Assembly: GCF_005239125.1 (NCBI RefSeq)
Contig: NZ_SZYE01000013.1
Span: 1-37,375, forward strand
Length of the DNA: 37,375 nt
Origin: Cellulomonas hominis
GTDB taxonomy: Bacteria; Actinomycetota; Actinomycetes; Actinomycetales; Cellulomonadaceae
Direction of reading: 5' to 3'
A program made the position numbers and the translations under genes. How positions within the stretch are numbered: the first letter of the stretch is position 1; each line of letters opens with the position of its first letter. This document shows, piece by piece, positions 18,360 to 28,165 of this stretch. Below the pieces are notes generated by a model that ran no database searches, was not told the DNA's origin, and worked only from the letters and a program-made list of their open reading frames with translations.

Positions 18360-18374
18360 TAACGCTAGACGTTA
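18360..18374. promoter_or_regulatory. Palindrome before higB, candidate HigA operator
   Basis: TAACG-CTAGA-CGTTA is a perfect 5+5 inverted repeat that covers the ychF stop codon (TAG at 18365-18367). A further ATAACG copy and a TATAT stretch lie between it and higB in the locally AT-rich 18340-18375 segment. This fits a higBA promoter with an autoregulatory HigA site. Confidence 0.5.
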
Positions 18375-19450
18375 AACCGGAACTCCACCACGTCGCCGTC
18401 GGCCATCACGTAGTCCTTGCCCTCGATGCGCGCCTTGCCGGCGGCGCGGGCGGCGGCGACGGAGCCGGCCTCGACCAGGTCGTCGAACGAGATGACCTCG
18501 GCCTTGATGAAGCCCTTCTGGAAGTCGGTGTGGATCACGCCGGCCGCCTGCGGGGCGGTCCAGCCCTGCCGGATCGTCCAGGCGCGGGACTCCTTCGGGC
18601 CGGCCGTCAGGTAGGTCTGCAGGCCGAGCGTGTGGAACCCGACGCGGGCGAGCTGGTCGAGGCCCGCCTCCTCCTGGCCGTTCTCGGCGAGCATCTCCTT
18701 GGCCTCGTCGGGCTCGAGCTCGACGAGGTCGGACTCGAACTTCGCGTCGAGGAAGATCGCGTCGGCCGGCGCGACGTACGCGCGCAGCTCGTCCTGCATC
18801 GCGGTGTCGGCCAGGCCGGCGTCGTCCGTGTTGAACACGTAGATGAACGGCTTGGCGGTCATGAGCTGCAGCGAGGCGAGGTCGGCCAGGTCGAGCCCGG
18901 CGGCCTTCGCGCCCTGGAACAGCGTCTGCCCGGACTCCAGCACGGCCTGGGCGGCCTGCGCGGCGGCGAGCTCGGCGGGGTCCGCCTTCTTGATCCGGAC
19001 CTCCTTCTCCAGGCGCGGGACGACCTTCTCGAGCGTCTGCAGGTCGGCGAGGACCAGCTCGGTGTTGATCGTCTCGATGTCGTCCTTCGGCGACACGCGG
19101 CCGTCGACGTGCACGACGTCGGGGTCCGCGAACGCGCGGGTGACCTGGCAGATGGCGTCGGCCTCGCGGATGTTCGCGAGGAACTTGTTGCCCAGGCCCT
19201 CGCCCTCGCTCGCGCCCTTGACGATGCCGGCGATGTCGACGAACGACACGGTGGCCGGGAGGATCCGCTCGCTGCCGAAGATCTGCGCGAGGGTGTCCAG
19301 GCGCGGGTCGGGCAGCGGCACGATGCCGACGTTGGGCTCGATCGTGGCGAACGGGTAGTTCGCCGCGAGGACCTGCGCGCGGGTCAGCGCGTTGAACAGG
19401 GTGCTCTTGCCGACGTTGGGCAGGCCGACGATGCCGATGGTGAGTGCCAC
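18365..19450 (-). CDS. ychF: Redox-regulated ATPase/GTPase YchF (OLA1 family)
   Basis: A conserved Obg-related P-loop ATPase that associates with ribosomes. Its 361 residues are the normal length. G1 GLPNVGKST is at residues 8-16, G3 is DIAGIVKGASEGEGLG, and the NxxE-type G4 replacement is VFNTDDAGL. The C-terminal TGS domain includes AWTIRQGWTAPQAAGVIHTDF and GKDYVMADGDVVEFRFNV. The start is GTG at 19450, with TAGGAT at 19459-19464, 8 nt upstream, fitting a leaderless or very short-leader mRNA. Confidence 0.97.
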   Translation of the reverse strand: MALTIGIVGLPNVGKSTLFNALTRAQVLAANYPFATIEPNVGIVPLPDPRLDTLAQIFGSERILPATVSFVDIAGIVKGASEGEGLGNKFLANIREADAICQVTRAFADPDVVHVDGRVSPKDDIETINTELVLADLQTLEKVVPRLEKEVRIKKADPAELAAAQAAQAVLESGQTLFQGAKAAGLDLADLASLQLMTAKPFIYVFNTDDAGLADTAMQDELRAYVAPADAIFLDAKFESDLVELEPDEAKEMLAENGQEEAGLDQLARVGFHTLGLQTYLTAGPKESRAWTIRQGWTAPQAAGVIHTDFQKGFIKAEVISFDDLVEAGSVAAARAAGKARIEGKDYVMADGDVVEFRFNV

Positions 19451-19489
19451 GGGCGACCATCCTAGGGGGCGGGCGCTCCCGGTGGGCCC

Positions 19490-21030
19490 TCAGGCGAAGG
19501 AGCGGATGGTCTGCAGCAGCTCCGGCGCCCGCCGGTCGTACAGCCCGCCGCCGACCCGCACGCCCACGACCAGCGCGGCCGCGCCCACCCCGAGCCCCAC
19601 GACCAGCGTGAGCACCTGGAGCAGCGCGTGCCCGGTGACGACGGCGGCGATGCCGAGCCCGACCGTCGGCGCGCAGACCGCCAGCAGCAGGAGCATGCCC
19701 AGCGACTGGGTGAGCATCACGGCGAACGACGAGCCCTGGGGCGTCGAGAACGGGTTGTCCCCCGGCTTCGGCACCGGGTAGACGACGCGGGCCGAGTAGA
19801 TCGAGGACGCCCCGACGCCGACGGCCAGCACGCCGAGCGACATGCCGACGACCGGGAGCGTCGCGTCCCAGCGCCCGGCGACGCCCAGCACGAGCACGTC
19901 GGTCGCGAGCACGACCACGCCGCCGACCACCATCCCGGCGACCGCGCGGCCCGCCCGGTCGACGCGGCCGTCGACCGGCGCCGCGACGTGCGTCCAGAAC
20001 GCGGTGTCGTCGTAGGAGATGTCCGCCGACAGGGACCAGCCCATGACGAACGCCACGACGACGCCGGCACCGAGCAGGATCCCGCCACCCCGCCCCGTGA
20101 ACCACAGCAGCAGCACCATGACCGGGACGACGGCGACCGCCGCCGCGTACCGGGGGTCGCGGAGCCAGTACGTGAGGCTGCGTGCCGCCACGGCGCCCGT
20201 CGGCGTCGCGGGGAACCGGGCGAAGAAGCCGAGGCCCTGGCTGCGGGCGACGTGGCCCGCACCGCCGGGCGAGCGCACGAGCGCCGCGGACAGAGCCCGG
20301 TCCCAGACGCCGACCAGCACCGCGAGGGTCGCCCCCGTGACCGCGAGCTTGCCGAGGGCCGCGAGCCACGCGCCGGCCTGCACGTCCCCCGCGAGCGCCC
20401 ACGGCGCCCCGAGCGGCGTCCAGCCGACGACGGCGCCGACCTCCGGCAGCGCGTCGGCGACCGCCTGCAGCCCGGCGGTCGCGCCGAGCAGGATCGGGCC
20501 GATCAGCATGAGCGGGACGATCGCGAGCACGGCGGCGACCTCCCGGAACCGCCGCCCGCCGACGAGCGGCGCGAGCATCGTGGTGATCGCGCGCGAGCCG
20601 ACGACGCAGACCGCCACCCCGAGCGCCCCGCCGACCAGCCCGGCCGCGAGCGCCCCCGGCTCCCGCCACCACGCGAGGGCCGACGCGCCGCCGAGCACCA
20701 GGGTCGCGGCGCCGGGCACGCCGACCAGGCCGGCGAGGGTGAGGCCGGTCAGCAGGTGCCGGCGGCGGATCGCGAACAGCTGGAACCGCTCGGGGTCCAG
20801 GGTGCTGTCCACGCCGAACGCGACGAGCGGCAGCAACCACCAGCCCGCGACGAGCAGCGCGCCGCCCAGGACGACGACGGTGCGGGTGAGCTCCGGGTCG
20901 TCGTGCGCGCCGAGCGCCACCAGGCCGACCACCGCGAGCCCGAGCAGGAAGAGCGCGTACAGGACGGACAGCACCAGGGCGACGACCTTCCACACGCTGC
21001 GCCGCAGGCCGTTGCGCAGCAGGGTCAGCT

Positions 21031-21055
<25 letters not shown>
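19490..21055 (-). CDS. ABC transporter permease (12-TM type, exporter-like)
   Basis: A 521-residue very hydrophobic protein with 11-12 predicted membrane spans and short charged loops such as DSTLDPERFQLFAIRRRHLL. It pairs with the ATPase gene, whose last 25 nt it overlaps. Proteins of this kind form exporters with a single cytoplasmic ATPase; the substrate is unknown. The start is taken as GTG at 21055, giving VVAHLVRLKLTLLRNGLRRS. Upstream frame extension only repeats the ATPase region in another frame. No gene follows in the unit; the next gene on this strand is ychF, 39 nt beyond the stop. Confidence 0.87.
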
Positions 21056-21798
<743 letters not shown>

Positions 21799-21849
21799 CG
21801 ATCCAGCATAGGGGCGGGCGTGTCGGTGGCGCCTGGCAATCTGCAGGTC

Positions 21850-23235
21850 ATGGACACCGGACTCGTGCTCGCTCTCGCCGGGGCGCTCCTCGCGGGGCTC
21901 GCCCTCGGCTGGCTCCTGGCCGCCGGCCGCTCGGGGGCGCGGCTGCGCCGGGCCGAGGTGGAGGCCGCGCGCTGGCGCACCGCGGCGGAGCTCGGCGGCG
22001 GGACCGTCGACGCCGACCGGCAGGCCGAGCGGTTCCGGGCGCTCGCCGCCGACGCGCTGGCGCAGAGCAGCGAGCAGTTCCTCGCCCTCGCCCACCAGAG
22101 CCTCGCGGCACGGCACCAGGAGCAGACCGGCGACCTCGCGCAGCGCGAGCAGGCGGTCCGCTCGATGGTCGACCCCCTGGCCCGCACCCTCGACGCCGTC
22201 CGGGCCGAGCTGCGCACCGCCGAGCAGACCCGCGCGCAGCACGACGCCGCGCTGGGCGAGCAGGTGCGGCAGATGCGCGAGGAGGCCGGGCGGCTGCGGG
22301 AGCAGACCGCCCAGCTCGTGACGTCGCTGCGCGCGTCGCAGGTCCGCGGGCGGTGGGGCGAGGTGCAGCTGCGCCGGGTGGTCGAGGCCGCGGGGATGCT
22401 GCCGCACGTCGACTTCGCCGAGCAGGACCAGGTCCGCACCGACGACGGGCTGCTGCGGCCCGACATGGTGGTGCACCTGGCGGGCGGCAAGCGCGTGGTG
22501 GTCGACGCGAAGGTGCCGTTCCTCGGGTTCCTCGAGGCGGCCGAGGCCACCGACCCCGCCGAGCGCGAGCGCCGGCTCGCCGCGCACGCCCGGCACCTGC
22601 GCACGCACGTCGACCAGCTCGCGGCCAAGCGGTACTGGGACCAGTTCAGCCCGTCGCCGGAGTTCGTGGTCATGTTCGTCCCGGCGGAGGCGTTCCTGCA
22701 CGCGGCGATCGACGTCGACCCCGCGATCGTGGAGCGCGCCTTCGAGAAGGACGTCGTCATCGCGACGCCGATGACGCTGCTCGCGCTGCTGCGGACGGTG
22801 GCCTACGCCTGGCGGCAGGACGCGCTCGCCAGCAACGCCCAGGCGGTGCTGGACCTGGGCAAGGAGCTGCACGGCCGGATCGCGACGCTCGGCGGGCACC
22901 TGTCGAAGGTCGGCCGGGCGATCGACTCGGCCGCGACCGCCTACAACCAGTCCGTCGCCTCCCTCGAGTCGCGGGTGCTGGTGAGCGCGCGGAAGTTCGC
23001 CGACCTGCGGGTCGTGGACGCCGGCCTGGAGACGCCGCCGTCGGTCGAGCGCCGGCTGTCCGTGGTGACGGCACCGGAGCTGGTCGCGTGGGAGACGCAG
23101 CAGGTGGTGGGGTTGGGGCCCGACGCGCCGGCCGCGCCCGGGACGGGGCGGCGCGCCGCCGACGCGTTGGGAGCGCTGGACGACGCGGTGCTCGGGGACG
23201 TGCGGCCCCCGGAGGCCGGGCCGGGCGGGGTCTGA
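21850..23235 (+). CDS. rmuC: DNA recombination protein RmuC
   Basis: A 461-residue protein with an N-terminal membrane anchor (residues 4-24). A long alanine/glutamate/arginine coiled coil follows (about 30-165), and then the RmuC nuclease-like domain. The latter begins with RGRWGEVQLRRVVEAAGM and contains PDMVVHLAGGKRVVVDAKVPF, the PD-(D/E)xK-like core, and SPEFVVMFVPAEAFL. RmuC limits inversions and rearrangements at short repeats. ATG at 21850 has CAATCT seven bases upstream. The stop codon is part of the first unit of a tandem repeat that fills the gap to ispH. Confidence 0.95.
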   Translation: MDTGLVLALAGALLAGLALGWLLAAGRSGARLRRAEVEAARWRTAAELGGGTVDADRQAERFRALAADALAQSSEQFLALAHQSLAARHQEQTGDLAQREQAVRSMVDPLARTLDAVRAELRTAEQTRAQHDAALGEQVRQMREEAGRLREQTAQLVTSLRASQVRGRWGEVQLRRVVEAAGMLPHVDFAEQDQVRTDDGLLRPDMVVHLAGGKRVVVDAKVPFLGFLEAAEATDPAERERRLAAHARHLRTHVDQLAAKRYWDQFSPSPEFVVMFVPAEAFLHAAIDVDPAIVERAFEKDVVIATPMTLLALLRTVAYAWRQDALASNAQAVLDLGKELHGRIATLGGHLSKVGRAIDSAATAYNQSVASLESRVLVSARKFADLRVVDAGLETPPSVERRLSVVTAPELVAWETQQVVGLGPDAPAAPGTGRRAADALGALDDAVLGDVRPPEAGPGGV

Positions 23236-23384
23236 GGCCGGTCCGGCCGGGCCAGGTCTGAGGCCGGTCCGGCCGGGCCAGGTCTGAGGCCGGTCCGGCC
23301 GGGCCAGGTCTGAGGCCGGTCCGGCCGGGCCAGGTCTGAGGCCGGTCCAGGCGGGCCAGGTCTGAGGCCGGTCCAGGCGGGCCG
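23229..23384. repeat. Tandem repeat, 26 bp x 6, between rmuC and ispH
   Basis: Units begin at 23229, 23255, 23281, 23307, 23333 and 23359. The first four are identical and the last two share two substitutions. Each unit begins GGTCTGAG and contains the short hairpin GGCCGG-T-CCGGCC. The first unit includes the rmuC TGA. Because 26 is not a multiple of 3, successive units place TGA in all three plus-strand frames. There are no variable spacers, so it is not a CRISPR array. It may act as a bidirectional terminator between the two convergent genes. Confidence 0.95.
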
Positions 23385-23388
23385 TGGC

Positions 23389-24429
23389 TCAGACGGGGCG
23401 AACGGCCAGGTCCGGGCGGTCGCCGCGCCGCGGGCGCGGGTCGTCGCCGCCGGCCGCGCGCAGGTCGGCGCGGAGCTCCCGGGGCAGCGAGAACATCAGG
23501 TCCTCGGTCGCGGTCCGCACCTCCTCGACGTCGCCGAACCCGTGCGCCGCCAGCACGTCCAGCACGTCCCGCACGAGGATCTCCGGCACCGACGCCCCCG
23601 AGGTCACCCCGACGGTCCGGGCGCCGTCGAGCCACGCCGGGTCGACCTGCGCGGCGGTGTCCACCCGGTACGACGCCCGTGCCCCCGCCTCGCGGGCGAC
23701 CTCGACCAGCCGCACCGAGTTCGACGAGTTCGCGGACCCGACGGTGATCACCACGTCGCACTCCGGCGCGAGCTTCTTGACCGCCACCTGCCGGTTCTGG
23801 GTGGCGTAGCAGATGTCGTCGCTCGGCGGGTCCTGCAGCAGCGGGAACCGCTCGCGCAGCCGGCGGACCGTCTCCATCGTCTCGTCCACCGACAGCGTGG
23901 TCTGCGAGATCCACACCACCCGGCTCTCGTCCCGCACCACGACGTCGGCCACGGCGTCCGGGGAGTCGACCACCTGGACGTGCGCGGGCGCCTCCCCCTG
24001 GGTGCCCTCGACCTCCTCGTGACCGGTGTGCCCGATCAGCAGGATGTCGAGGTCCGCCGCGGCGAACCGCACGGCCTCCCGGTGCACCTTGGTCACCAGC
24101 GGGCAGGTGGCGTCGATCGTGCGGAGCGACCGGGCCTCCGCCGCCGCGCGCACCGCCGGGGACACGCCGTGCGCCGAGAACACCACGCGGGCGCCCTCGG
24201 GGACCTCGTCGGTCTCGTCGACGAACACCGCGCCGCGGGCCGCGAGGGTGTCGACGACGTGCCGGTTGTGCACGATCTCCTTGCGGACGTACACGGGTGC
24301 GCCGTAGTGCTCGAGGGCCTGCTCGACGGCGACGACCGCGCGGTCGACCCCGGCGCAGTAGCCGCGCGGGGCGGCCAGCAGCACGCGCCGGCCCGCGGGG
24401 GCCGGGCCGTGCTCGGTGCCGACGGTCAC
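23389..24429 (-). CDS. ispH: 4-hydroxy-3-methylbut-2-enyl diphosphate reductase
   Basis: Last step of the MEP pathway, making IPP and DMAPP from HMBPP with a 4Fe-4S cluster. The 346 residues hold the three cluster cysteines in GYCAGV (residue 25), DATCPLV (near 110) and [10 protein letters not shown] (near 205). They also hold the catalytic region with VFSAHGVSP and the substrate loops GHTGHEE and [10 protein letters not shown]. The start is GTG at 24429, with TACGAT (minus strand, 24436-24441) exactly six bases upstream and no Shine-Dalgarno. It is divergent from xseA and convergent with rmuC. Confidence 0.97.
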   Translation of the reverse strand: MTVGTEHGPAPAGRRVLLAAPRGYCAGVDRAVVAVEQALEHYGAPVYVRKEIVHNRHVVDTLAARGAVFVDETDEVPEGARVVFSAHGVSPAVRAAAEARSLRTIDATCPLVTKVHREAVRFAAADLDILLIGHTGHEEVEGTQGEAPAHVQVVDSPDAVADVVVRDESRVVWISQTTLSVDETMETVRRLRERFPLLQDPPSDDICYATQNRQVAVKKLAPECDVVITVGSANSSNSVRLVEVAREAGARASYRVDTAAQVDPAWLDGARTVGVTSGASVPEILVRDVLDVLAAHGFGDVEEVRTATEDLMFSLPRELRADLRAAGGDDPRPRRGDRPDLAVRPV

Positions 24430-24467
24430 GCGCCCATCGTAGGCGGCCCGCCGGGCACGCCGCTGGG

Positions 24468-24540
24468 CGCCGAGATCGGTGCCTCCGCCCGAGATCGGTC
24501 GTCCTGGGCACCGATCTCGGCGCGAAGCACCGATCTCGGC
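24468..24540. repeat. Four-copy inverted/direct repeat between ispH and xseA
   Basis: The core CCGAGATCGGT occurs four times: forward at 24468-24483 and 24489-24499, inverted at 24507-24522 and 24527-24540. The first and third form a perfect 16-bp inverted repeat with outer ends CGCCGAGATCGG. The group lies between the two divergent leaderless promoters. The outer edge CGCCGAGRT is shared with the palindromes at 326-389, 29111-29157 and 34553-34612. Confidence 0.85.
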
Positions 24541-24593
24541 ACGCTGGTGCCGGGCGGGCGGCTCCTGTCGGGGCCGCGTGGCAGGGTGGGCCC

Positions 24594-25934
24594 GTGCAGC
24601 AGCCGTCCTCCCCCACGACCCCCCGCCCGGAGTCCCCGGGCGTCCCGGGCCCCGGCGCCCCCGCCGAGCTGCCCGCGCGCGCGAACGAGACGACCGCCGA
24701 GCGCCCCTGGCCGGTGCGGCTGCTCTCGGTGAAGATCGCCGACTACGTCGCGAAGATGTCGCCGCTGTGGGTCGAGGGCCAGGTGGTCCAGCTCAACCGC
24801 CGGCCGGGCGCGAACATCGCGTTCCTGACGCTGCGGGACACGGACACGGACATGTCGCTGCCGGTGTCGATGCCCGCGGGCGTGCTGTCGGGCGCGGCGA
24901 CGCCGCTCGCCGAGGGCGCGCACGTCGTCGTGCACGCCCGCCCGACGTTCTGGACGAAGCGCGGCACGCTGCAGCTGAACGCGGACGAGGTCCGCGCGGT
25001 CGGCGTCGGCGAGCTGCTCGCCCGGATCGAGCACCTCAAGCGGGTGCTCGCCGCCGAGGGCCTGTTCGACCCGGAGCGCCGGGTGCCGCTGCCGTTCCTG
25101 CCCGCGGTGGTGGGCCTGGTGTGCGGGCGGGAGTCCAAGGCGGAGCACGACGTCGTGGTCAACGCCCGCGCGCGCTGGCCCCAGGTGGAGTTCGTCGTCC
25201 GCGAGGTCGCGGTGCAGGGCGTCGGTGCGGTGCCGCAGGTCAGCCGGGCGATCGCCGAGCTGGACGCGGACCCGCGGGTCGAGGTGATCGTCGTCGCGCG
25301 CGGCGGCGGCTCGGTCGAGGACCTGCTGCCGTTCAGCAACGAGGCGATGGTGCGCGCCGCCGCGGCCTGCCGCACCCCGCTGGTGTCCGCGATCGGCCAC
25401 GAGACGGACACCCCGCTGCTCGACCTGGTCGCCGACTACCGCGCGTCGACCCCGACCGACGCGGCGAAGCGCATCGTGCCGGACGTCGGCGAGGAGCGCG
25501 CCCGGGTCACCCAGGCCCGCGCGCGCATCCGCTCGGCCGTCGAGCACCGGGTGGCCCGCGAGGCCGCCGGGCTGGAGCAGGTGCGCAGCCGCCCGGTGCT
25601 CGCCCGGCCGCACACGATGGTCGACACCCGGGAGGCCGAGGTGCTGCGCGCCCGGGACCACGCCCGCCGCAGCCTGGACCACGCGCTGGCGGGCGCGGTC
25701 ACCTCCACCCGGGCGCTGGCCGCGCAGGTCCGGGCGCTGTCCCCGGCCGCGACGCTGGACCGCGGGTACGCCGTGGTGCAGACCTCCGACGGCCGGGTGG
25801 TCCGCGAGGCGACCGAGGTCGCGGCGAAGGACTCGCTGCGCATCCGGGTGTCCCGCGGGGAGCTCATGGCCACGGTGCTGGCGGTCGCTCCCGGGCGCAG
25901 GCGCCCCGCGGCGGCGGACGCCGAGGACGCCTGA
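24594..25934 (+). CDS. xseA: Exodeoxyribonuclease VII large subunit
   Basis: Nuclease subunit that degrades single-stranded DNA together with XseB. In 446 residues it has an N-terminal OB-type fold ([16 protein letters not shown]), then the catalytic domain with [38 protein letters not shown] and [12 protein letters not shown] coiled coil follows and the C-terminal segment contains LDRGYAVVQ. Upstream residues 1-35 are a Pro-rich extension. GTG at 24594 has CAGGGT exactly six bases before it. The partner gene xseB lies 1.85 kb away, beyond two unrelated genes. Confidence 0.96.
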   Translation: MQQPSSPTTPRPESPGVPGPGAPAELPARANETTAERPWPVRLLSVKIADYVAKMSPLWVEGQVVQLNRRPGANIAFLTLRDTDTDMSLPVSMPAGVLSGAATPLAEGAHVVVHARPTFWTKRGTLQLNADEVRAVGVGELLARIEHLKRVLAAEGLFDPERRVPLPFLPAVVGLVCGRESKAEHDVVVNARARWPQVEFVVREVAVQGVGAVPQVSRAIAELDADPRVEVIVVARGGGSVEDLLPFSNEAMVRAAAACRTPLVSAIGHETDTPLLDLVADYRASTPTDAAKRIVPDVGEERARVTQARARIRSAVEHRVAREAAGLEQVRSRPVLARPHTMVDTREAEVLRARDHARRSLDHALAGAVTSTRALAAQVRALSPAATLDRGYAVVQTSDGRVVREATEVAAKDSLRIRVSRGELMATVLAVAPGRRRPAAADAEDA

Positions 25935-25941
25935 CCGCGTC

Positions 25942-25992
25942 CGCGGTCCGCCACCCCGCGCACCGACGGGACCGGCGCGGCGCCGGACCGCG
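25942..25992. terminator. Weak inverted repeat between convergent xseA and SDR genes
   Basis: CGCGGTCCG (25942-25950) and its complement (25984-25992) can pair across a 33-nt GC-rich loop that has some internal pairing. The position between two convergent stop codons fits a shared terminator, but the structure is not strong. Confidence 0.3.
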
Positions 25993-26015
25993 CGTGCGGC
26001 CTGGCAGCCGCCCGG

Positions 26016-26780
26016 CTACTTCCCGTGCGGGTCCCGCCGGTTGAGCGCCGCGACCACCTGCGGGTAGTCCCCGCGCGCCTCGCCGTACCGGAGGAACTTC
26101 ACGCGCTCGACCTGGATCTCGGTGGCGTCGGGCTGCGTCTCGAGCAGGTCCACCACCTCCGCGACGAACTCGTCGAGCGGCATCGCGTCCGCGTTCTCCC
26201 GGTGGCCCGGCATGAGGTCGGTCTGCACCGACGGCGGCTCCAGCTCCACCACGCGGACGCCGGTGCCGGCGAGCTGCAGCCGGATCGACTCGCTGAGCAT
26301 GTGGATGAACGCCTTGCTGGCGTTGTAGGTGGGCGTGACCTGCAGCGGGGCGAACGCGAGCCCCGAGGAGACCGTGAGGATCGTGGCGTCCGGGCGGGTC
26401 TGCAGGTGCTCGACGAACGCGGCGATCAGCCGGATCGGGCCGAGCACGTTGGTGGTGACGGTCTGCTCGGCGGTGCCGAGGAACCCGGCCGGGTCGGTCC
26501 AGTCCTCGACGCGCATGATCCCGGCCATCGGGACCAGGACGTTCACCTCGGGGTGCTCGGCGATGACGCGCTTGGCGACCTCGGCCACGTCCTCCGCGTC
26601 GGAGGTGTCGATCCGGTAGGCGTGGATCCCGGGGTGCTCGGCGGTGACGCGGTCGAGCAGCTCGGTGCGGCGGCCGCCCACGATCACCTCGTTGCCCCGC
26701 TCGTGCAGGGCGACGGCCAGGGCCAGGCCGATGCCGCTCGTCGCGCCGGGGATGAAGACGGTGTTCCCGTTGATTCGCAT
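26016..26780 (-). CDS. DltE-like SDR-family oxidoreductase
   Basis: A 254-residue short-chain dehydrogenase of the DltE-like group. The cofactor motif is GATSGIG near residue 11, followed by GGRR, MAGI in place of NNAG, the catalytic Ser in TVSSGLA, and YNASK. The last part (ATEIQVERVKFLRYGEA) is typical of this group. The substrate is unknown. ATG at 26780 was chosen because AAGACT lies six bases upstream and the product then starts at the nucleotide-binding strand. Divergent from an MmyB-type regulator, a pairing frequently seen with such SDRs. Confidence 0.92.
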   Translation of the reverse strand: MRINGNTVFIPGATSGIGLALAVALHERGNEVIVGGRRTELLDRVTAEHPGIHAYRIDTSDAEDVAEVAKRVIAEHPEVNVLVPMAGIMRVEDWTDPAGFLGTAEQTVTTNVLGPIRLIAAFVEHLQTRPDATILTVSSGLAFAPLQVTPTYNASKAFIHMLSESIRLQLAGTGVRVVELEPPSVQTDLMPGHRENADAMPLDEFVAEVVDLLETQPDATEIQVERVKFLRYGEARGDYPQVVAALNRRDPHGK

Positions 26781-26811
26781 GCTCCGAGTCTTCTGCGGCG
26801 CCCGGGGCCCC

Positions 26812-26849
26812 ACCAGGGAGTGCTTGTCGGGGGACCGGCGATCCCTGGT
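26812..26849. promoter_or_regulatory. Inverted repeat in the SDR/MmyB divergent promoter
   Basis: ACCAGGGA (26812-26819) and TCCCTGGT (26842-26849) are perfect 8-bp inverted copies 30 bp apart, about three helical turns. The right copy lies 20 nt upstream of the leaderless -10 of the regulator. A candidate binding site for the MmyB-type protein. Confidence 0.5.
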
Positions 26850-26881
26850 TGCGGGGGCCGGTGCCCGCCGATACTGCTCGG

Positions 26882-27733
26882 GTGGATCGCGACGCGCTGG
26901 CCGACTTCCTGCTCCGGCACCGCGAGGCCCTGCGCCCCGGTGACGTCGGGCTGCCGCCGGGCGCCCGCCGACGCGCGCCCGGCCTGCGCCGGGAGGAGGT
27001 CGCGCAGCTCGCGGTGATGTCGACCGACTACTACACGCGGCTCGAGCAGCGTCGCGGCCCGCAGCCGAGCACCCAGATGCTCGGCTCGCTGGCCCGGGCG
27101 CTGCGGCTGACCCCGGACGAGCGGGACTACCTCTACCGCGTCGCCGGCCACAGCGCGCCCGACCGCGCGGCGCGCGAGGACTACGTCGCGCCCGGGCTGC
27201 TCCGGGTGCTGGACCGGCTCACGGACAGCCCCGCCCTGATCCTCGACGGGCTCGGCCGGACGCTGGTGCAGAACGACCTCGCCCGCGCGCTGTTCGGCCC
27301 GGTCGACGGGCTCACCGGGTGGGAGCGCAGCGCGATCTACCGCTGGTTCGCGCACCCCGGCACCGAGCGCCTGATGTACCCCGAGGAGGACCGGGACCGG
27401 CAGAGCCGCGCGCAGGTGGCCTCGCTGCGGGCGACGCTCGGGGCGGAGGGGCCGCGGTCGCGCGCCGCGGAGCTCGTGCGCGAGCTGTCGGCGCTCAGCC
27501 CCGAGTTCGTCGCGATCTGGGAGGCGCACGAGGTCGCCCGGCGGTTCGAGGACCACAAGGTGCTGGTCCACCCCCGGGTCGGCCCGATCGAGGTGGACTG
27601 CCAGGCGCTGTTCACCGAGGACGGCACCCAGACGCTCCTGGTCCTGACCGCCGCGCCGCGCAGCGAGGCCGAGAGCCGGCTCCGGCTGCTGTCGGTGCTC
27701 GGGACGCAGGAGTTCGCCGGCACGGGGCGCTGA
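26882..27733 (+). CDS. XRE-family regulator with MmyB-like ligand-binding domain
   Basis: A 283-residue transcription regulator. The N-terminal XRE helix-turn-helix is within residues 10-85, with [30 protein letters not shown] and the conserved [13 protein letters not shown]. After about residue 110 comes the MmyB-type PAS-like domain with [21 protein letters not shown] and [11 protein letters not shown] at 26882 is preceded by GATACT at exactly six bases (26870-26875) and has no Shine-Dalgarno. It probably represses itself and the divergent SDR gene until a fatty or other small ligand binds, which is inference from the family. Confidence 0.93.
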   Translation: MDRDALADFLLRHREALRPGDVGLPPGARRRAPGLRREEVAQLAVMSTDYYTRLEQRRGPQPSTQMLGSLARALRLTPDERDYLYRVAGHSAPDRAAREDYVAPGLLRVLDRLTDSPALILDGLGRTLVQNDLARALFGPVDGLTGWERSAIYRWFAHPGTERLMYPEEDRDRQSRAQVASLRATLGAEGPRSRAAELVRELSALSPEFVAIWEAHEVARRFEDHKVLVHPRVGPIEVDCQALFTEDGTQTLLVLTAAPRSEAESRLRLLSVLGTQEFAGTGR

Positions 27734-27786
27734 ACCCGCGCCCCCGGGTGGGCGCGGCGGCAGCGGCGGTCTGTTTGGATGGTGCC

Positions 27787-28035
27787 GTGAGCGACACGAC
27801 CCCCACCCCGGACGCCCCCGGCGTCGCCGACCTGTCCTACGAGCAGGCGCGCGACGAGCTCGTCGCCGTCGTCTCCCGGCTGGAGGCCGGCGGGGCGACG
27901 CTCGAGGAGTCGCTCGCGCTCTGGGAGCGCGGCGAGGCGCTGGCCGCGCGCTGCCAGCAGTGGCTGGACGGGGCGCGCGCCCGGCTCGACGCGGCCCGCG
28001 CGGCCGACGGCGCCGGGGACGACGCGGGCTCCTGA
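27787..28035 (+). CDS. xseB: Exodeoxyribonuclease VII small subunit
   Basis: An 82-residue helical protein with the XseB pattern: [45 protein letters not shown]. The acidic C-terminal tail is typical. GTG at 27787 has TTGGAT at six bases (27775-27780), a weaker -10-like box, and no clear Shine-Dalgarno. In most bacteria it directly follows xseA; here the SDR/MmyB pair lies between them, so it must be transcribed from its own promoter or from the regulator gene 53 nt upstream. Confidence 0.95.
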   Translation: MSDTTPTPDAPGVADLSYEQARDELVAVVSRLEAGGATLEESLALWERGEALAARCQQWLDGARARLDAARAADGAGDDAGS

Positions 28036-28165
28036 CGCCCGCGGCCCGACGGCTCCCCGTCGCGCCGGCCCGCGGGCCCCGGCCCGCACGCCCGCACCGC
28101 CCCTCCGCACCCCCGCTCGACCCCACCCCCCGACCCGGCACCGCCGCCGGACGCGAAGGAGTCCC

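Noticed and set aside
23229-23384. CRISPR array
   Set aside because: The units are directly adjacent with no unique spacers, and no cas genes are present.
24468-24540. Short CRISPR-like or integron attC-like array
   Set aside because: Copies are in mixed orientation with unequal short gaps, and no integrase or cas gene is nearby.
22757-24616. A long minus-strand open frame encoding a repetitive peptide across the 26-bp array
   Set aside because: Most of it is antisense or out of frame to rmuC and ispH, and the peptide repeat is only the tandem DNA repeat read through. No start signal or family similarity.
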